Shown: piece by piece, positions 61,067 through 64,000 of the stretch
How the letters are laid out: every line of letters begins with the position of its first letter
How positions within the stretch are numbered: position 1 is the first letter of the stretch
Source: Chitinophagaceae bacterium
Lineage (GTDB): Bacteria; Bacteroidota; Bacteroidia; Chitinophagales; Chitinophagaceae
DNA: 64,000 nucleotides
Assembly: GCA_016719165.1 (NCBI GenBank)
Contig: JADKAJ010000001.1
Location: 992,001 to 1,056,000, forward strand
Direction: 5' to 3'
Notes under the pieces: model-generated
Told to the model about the DNA's origin: nothing
Databases searched by the model: none
Seen by the model: the letters and a program-made list of their open reading frames with translations, nothing else
Translations under genes and position numbers: made by a program

Positions 61067-62062
61067 GTGGCCGCCAAATTTTCTAAAGAAACTTACCTCT
61101 ATTGGTACGAATTGATGCAGCTGATCCGCCAGTTTGAACTGATGGCTGAAGAGAAGTATAAAATGGAGGGCAAGATACGTGGCTTTTTCCATGCTTATAT
61201 CGGCCAGGAAGCTATCGCAGCCGGTTGTATGACTGCCACCCGTCCGGAAGATTTATATATCACAGCTTATCGTGACCATGGATTGGCTATTGCCAAAGGT
61301 GTATCTGTTAACAGTTGTATGGCAGAATTATATGGTAAAGCAACAGGTTGTGCAAAAGGAAAAGGTGGGAGTATGCACTTCTTCAGCAAAGAGGCGAATT
61401 TTTATGGTGGACATGGCATTGTTGGTGCCCAGATTGGTACAGGAGCAGGGTTAGCTTTTGCTGAAAAATACCGTGGTTCTGACAACGTGGTACTCACTTA
61501 TTTTGGTGATGGGGCTGCCCGCCAGGGTATATTGCATGAAACTTTTAACCTGGCCATGTTATGGAAGTTACCGGTGGTTTTTATTTGTGAGAATAACAAC
61601 TACGCAATGGGTACTTCAGTTGAACGTACTTCTAACGTAATTGATATTTATAAACTGGCAGATGCGTACGAAATGCCTGCCGATACTATAGATGGCATGA
61701 GTCCGGAAGCCGTACATGAAGGAGTGGGCAGGGCAGTAAAAAGAGCAAGAGAAAAGGGTGGTCCGACTTTACTGGAAATAAAAACGTATCGTTACAAAGG
61801 CCATTCTATCAGTGACCCGCAGAAATACAGAACTAAAGAGGAAGTGGATGAGTATAAAGGTAAAGATCCGATACAACAAGTATTGAAGACCATCCTGGAC
61901 AACAAATATGCAACACAGGAGGAAATTGATGCAATCAATAAAAGGGTGGATGCCATCGTAGAAGAATCTGTAAAGTTTGCAGAAGAAAGCCCATGGCCGG
62001 ATGACAGCGAGGTACTGAAAGATGTATATGTTGACCAGAACTATCCTTTTATCGTTGATTAA
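61067..62062 (+). CDS. pdhA: Pyruvate dehydrogenase E1 component, alpha subunit
   Basis: The 331-residue protein is the alpha subunit of the thiamine-dependent E1 of the pyruvate dehydrogenase complex, converting pyruvate to acetyl-CoA with E2 and E3. Marks: RGFFHAYIGQEAIAAG, ITAYRDHG, GKGGSMHFFS, the thiamine motif GDGAARQGILHETFNLA ... NNNYAMGTS, and the phosphorylation-loop region YRYKGHSISDP. The GTG at 61067 gives AAKFSKETYLYWYELM, the family N-terminus; an earlier in-frame start at 60953 would be in the promoter. The beta subunit is not in this window. Confidence 0.95.
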   Translation: MAAKFSKETYLYWYELMQLIRQFELMAEEKYKMEGKIRGFFHAYIGQEAIAAGCMTATRPEDLYITAYRDHGLAIAKGVSVNSCMAELYGKATGCAKGKGGSMHFFSKEANFYGGHGIVGAQIGTGAGLAFAEKYRGSDNVVLTYFGDGAARQGILHETFNLAMLWKLPVVFICENNNYAMGTSVERTSNVIDIYKLADAYEMPADTIDGMSPEAVHEGVGRAVKRAREKGGPTLLEIKTYRYKGHSISDPQKYRTKEEVDEYKGKDPIQQVLKTILDNKYATQEEIDAINKRVDAIVEESVKFAEESPWPDDSEVLKDVYVDQNYPFIVD

Positions 62063-62094
62063 ATATTACAAATAAAACAAGTAACATAAATTTT

Positions 62095-62787
62095 ATGGCA
62101 GAGAACAAAAATGTGCAGGACATGGATAGCAGTGAAGTGGTGATCGCAAAAGCAAAGAGCTTTTGGGATAAGTACAGCAAACCACTGATGATCGTTTCTA
62201 CACTTATTATCCTGGTTATTGGCGGCTGGTATGTGTACCAGAATTTTTTCCAAAAACCAAAAGAAGCAAAAGCTATTGAAGCGATGTTCAGGGCAGAAGA
62301 ATATTATCGCCTGGATTCTGTAAACCTGGCACTGAATGGTGACGGGCAAAATCTTGGTTTTGTTAAGATCGTTGACAAATTTGGCGGAACAAAAGCCGGT
62401 AAACTGGCTTCATTCTATGCCGGCAGCTGCTACCTGAAACTTAATGATTATGAAAAAGCAGTGAAGTACCTGAAAAAATTCAGCAGTAGTTCCGACCTGG
62501 TACAGGCAAGAGCATACAAACTCCTGGGTGATGCCTATGCTGATTGGGGAAAGAATGATGAGGCATTAAGTAATTATAAAAAAGCGGGCCGTCATTTCGA
62601 GAAAGACGAAGCAAATTCACCGGAATACCTTTTTGCAGCGGCATACTTTGCAGATAAAGTTATGAAGAATCAGAAAGAAGCTATTTCGCTTTACAAGGAG
62701 TTGAAAGAAAAATATCCCCGCAGCCAGCAAGCTTTTGATGCTGACAACTACCTTGCTCAATTGGGTGTTTACAGCACTGAAAATTAA
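62095..62787 (+). CDS. Membrane-anchored tetratricopeptide repeat protein
   Basis: The 230-residue protein has a cytoplasmic N-terminus, one membrane helix (LMIVSTLIILVIGGWYVYQNFF, about residues 31-52) and about four TPR-like units (YAGSCYLKLNDYEKAVKYLK, YKLLGDAYADWGKNDEALSNYKKAG, AISLYKELKEKYPRSQQAF). The layout is like YfgM, a Sec-translocon chaperone partner, although similarity is only at the architecture level. It precedes ribH by two bases, the usual Bacteroidota order, and so is co-transcribed with it. Confidence 0.88.
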   Translation: MAENKNVQDMDSSEVVIAKAKSFWDKYSKPLMIVSTLIILVIGGWYVYQNFFQKPKEAKAIEAMFRAEEYYRLDSVNLALNGDGQNLGFVKIVDKFGGTKAGKLASFYAGSCYLKLNDYEKAVKYLKKFSSSSDLVQARAYKLLGDAYADWGKNDEALSNYKKAGRHFEKDEANSPEYLFAAAYFADKVMKNQKEAISLYKELKEKYPRSQQAFDADNYLAQLGVYSTEN

Positions 62788-62789
62788 TC

Positions 62790-63287
62790 ATGGCAGACAT
62801 TACCAATAGTAAACTATTACATACTGATACAGGCATTCTGAATAAGGATGCCTGTATCGTTTTGGTGAAAACTGAATGGAATGCCGCCATTGTTGATCAA
62901 CTGGAGAGAGGTTGTATTGCCATCCTTGAGCAACATGCCGTTAAGAAAATAATTATCCTAACTGTCCCCGGTGCTGTAGAGATCCCGTTTGCCATAAAAA
63001 GCTTTTGGGAGAATACCGGGAAGAAAAAAAGAGTGGATGCATTTATTGCTTTGGGCTGTGTGATAAAAGGGGATACCCCTCATTTTGAGTATGTATGTAA
63101 GGCCGTAACCGATGGAGTAGGGACACTAAATCTAACTATGCCCGTACCCACAATATTTGGTGTATTGACAGTAAATGATGAACAACAGGCAATGGAAAGA
63201 ATCGGTGGGAAACACGGACATAAAGGAGAGGAAGCAGCAATGACCGCATTAAAAATGATTAGTTTACTGAAATCGTTAAAGAAATAA
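62790..63287 (+). CDS. ribH: 6,7-dimethyl-8-ribityllumazine synthase
   Basis: RibH makes the penultimate riboflavin intermediate. The 165-residue protein has VPGAVEIPFAIKSF (about residues 57-70), IALGCVIKGDTPHFEYV with the catalytic His (about residues 86-102) and GVLTVNDEQQAMER. It has the normal length and starts two bases after the TPR gene. A LutA-like gene begins three bases after its stop. Confidence 0.97.
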   Translation: MADITNSKLLHTDTGILNKDACIVLVKTEWNAAIVDQLERGCIAILEQHAVKKIIILTVPGAVEIPFAIKSFWENTGKKKRVDAFIALGCVIKGDTPHFEYVCKAVTDGVGTLNLTMPVPTIFGVLTVNDEQQAMERIGGKHGHKGEEAAMTALKMISLLKSLKK

Positions 63288-63290
63288 GTA

Positions 63291-64000
63291 TTGAACGTCC
63301 AGTTATTCATACCATGTTTTGTTGACCAGCTTTATCCAGATACTGCTTTCAATATGGTGAAAGTGCTGGAAAAAGCTGGTTGTACTGTTTCCTATAATAC
63401 ATCCCAGACCTGTTGTGGCCAACCGGCTTTCAATGCCGGTTTCTGGGATGAAGCAAAATCTGTCTGTACTAAATTTCTGAAAGACTTTAGTGGAACGGAT
63501 CTTATCGTAGCGCCCAGTGCCAGCTGCGTGGGCTTTGTCAGAAACTATTACAGCAAATTATTTGAGAACTCATCACATCATCATGCGGTACAGGATATAG
63601 GCAAAAGGATTTTTGAATTTTCGGAGTTCATGCTTCAGGTATTGAAAATAGAAGATGTAGGTGCTGTATTAAACGGTAAAGCCACTTATCATGATTCCTG
63701 TGCAGGACTTAGAGAATGTAAGATAAAGCAGGAACCAAGGAAATTATTATCACATGTAAAAGGGCTTACTCTTACCGAAATGAATGATGTGGAAACCTGT
63801 TGCGGTTTCGGTGGCACTTTTGCTGTAAAGTTTGAAGCGATTTCAATCGGAATGGGTGAGCAGAAAGTAGAGAATGCATTAGCAACAGGGGCCGATTATC
63901 TTATCTCCACAGATATTTCCTGCCTGATGCACCTGCAGGGTTATATCAAACACAAAGGCTATTCGCTGAAGACGATGCACCTGGCAGATGTATTAGCCAG
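63291..64000 (+). CDS. (Fe-S)-binding protein, LutA/YkgE type (CCG domains), cut by the window end
   Basis: A frame opens at TTG 63291 and runs to the end of the window without a stop (236 codons). Two CCG modules are visible: TSQTCCGQPAFNAG near residue 40 and ETCCGFGGTFAVKF near residue 165, with SASCVGFV and HDSCAGLRE carrying further cysteines. CCG proteins bind an iron-sulphur cofactor; LutA works with LutB and LutC in lactate oxidation, but those partners are not in view. The start TTG is unusual, yet LFIPCFVDQLYP directly after it is the family N-terminus. It begins three bases after ribH. Confidence 0.87.
   Translation, partial: MNVQLFIPCFVDQLYPDTAFNMVKVLEKAGCTVSYNTSQTCCGQPAFNAGFWDEAKSVCTKFLKDFSGTDLIVAPSASCVGFVRNYYSKLFENSSHHHAVQDIGKRIFEFSEFMLQVLKIEDVGAVLNGKATYHDSCAGLRECKIKQEPRKLLSHVKGLTLTEMNDVETCCGFGGTFAVKFEAISIGMGEQKVENALATGADYLISTDISCLMHLQGYIKHKGYSLKTMHLADVLA

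Noticed and set aside
1..64000. CRISPR arrays, insertion sequences, prophage or defence systems
   Set aside because: No regularly spaced direct repeats, no transposase or integrase, and no phage structural genes were found.

Overview
The window is a stretch of chromosome from a member of the Bacteroidota, most probably family Chitinophagaceae. The evidence is the set of Bacteroidota-typical families (TonB-dependent receptor with a carboxypeptidase-regulatory-like N-terminus, DUF6089 barrels, DUF5117/DUF4953 metalloprotease, OmpA with thrombospondin type 3 repeats, BT_3928-like DoxX protein, DUF1599), the recurrent promoter element TAnnTTTG, the scarcity of strong Shine-Dalgarno sites, and lipoproteins and signal peptides ending in xxSAQ or SQ. 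I see no insertion sequences, prophage genes or CRISPR arrays. Most genes are housekeeping, metabolic or envelope functions. The genus is inference.

Layout. 1-8 kb: the end of a pullulanase, an FKBP-type isomerase, a DUF2891 protein, an RRM RNA-binding protein, small membrane proteins, a gamma-glutamyltransferase-like protein, thiolase and a GNAT acetyltransferase. 8-22.5 kb: a split histidine-degradation locus (hutI at 9.07 kb; ftcD plus a formimidoylglutamase-like gene at 19.7-22.4 kb). Between its halves lies an AT-rich block with a Gfo/Idh/MocA oxidoreductase, a Na+/H+ antiporter-like protein, a glycerate kinase, a fused glucosyl-3-phosphoglycerate synthase/HAD phosphatase, a ClC channel with CBS domains, tRNA-Lys(CTT) and a TMEM175-type channel. 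22.5-32.3 kb: a TPR protein, an ABC-F ATPase, a DUF3347 protein, a TonB-dependent receptor and two related secreted proteins. 32.5-39 kb: translation genes thrS, infC, rpmI and rplT, interrupted by a secreted metalloprotease. 39-47.6 kb: small membrane proteins, 4-alpha-glucanotransferase, dipeptide epimerase, an OmpA-family protein and two tandem DUF6089 barrels. 47.6-64 kb: UbiD-family decarboxylase, ATP-grasp protein, TraB/GumN lipoprotein, ndk, DHH phosphoesterase, FKBP lipoprotein, folP, DUF1599, DoxX-type protein, a lone DppB-type permease, DUF721 with recF, pdhA, a TPR protein, ribH and the start of a LutA-like protein.

The most interesting part is 12.3-19.4 kb. A kinase that yields phosphoglycerate sits just upstream of a single polypeptide that carries both a GpgS-like glycosyltransferase and a SerB-like HAD phosphatase. 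Together these could make the compatible solute glucosylglycerate from glycerate and an NDP-sugar. They are flanked by genes for proton/cation antiport, chloride movement and a TMEM175-type potassium channel, so the block reads as an osmotic and ionic stress module. The fusion is seen in the sequence; the product and the stress role are inference. Also worth a look: a structured leader before rpmI, a likely one-base frameshift at the end of the metalloprotease gene, and several promoter elements that abut start codons.
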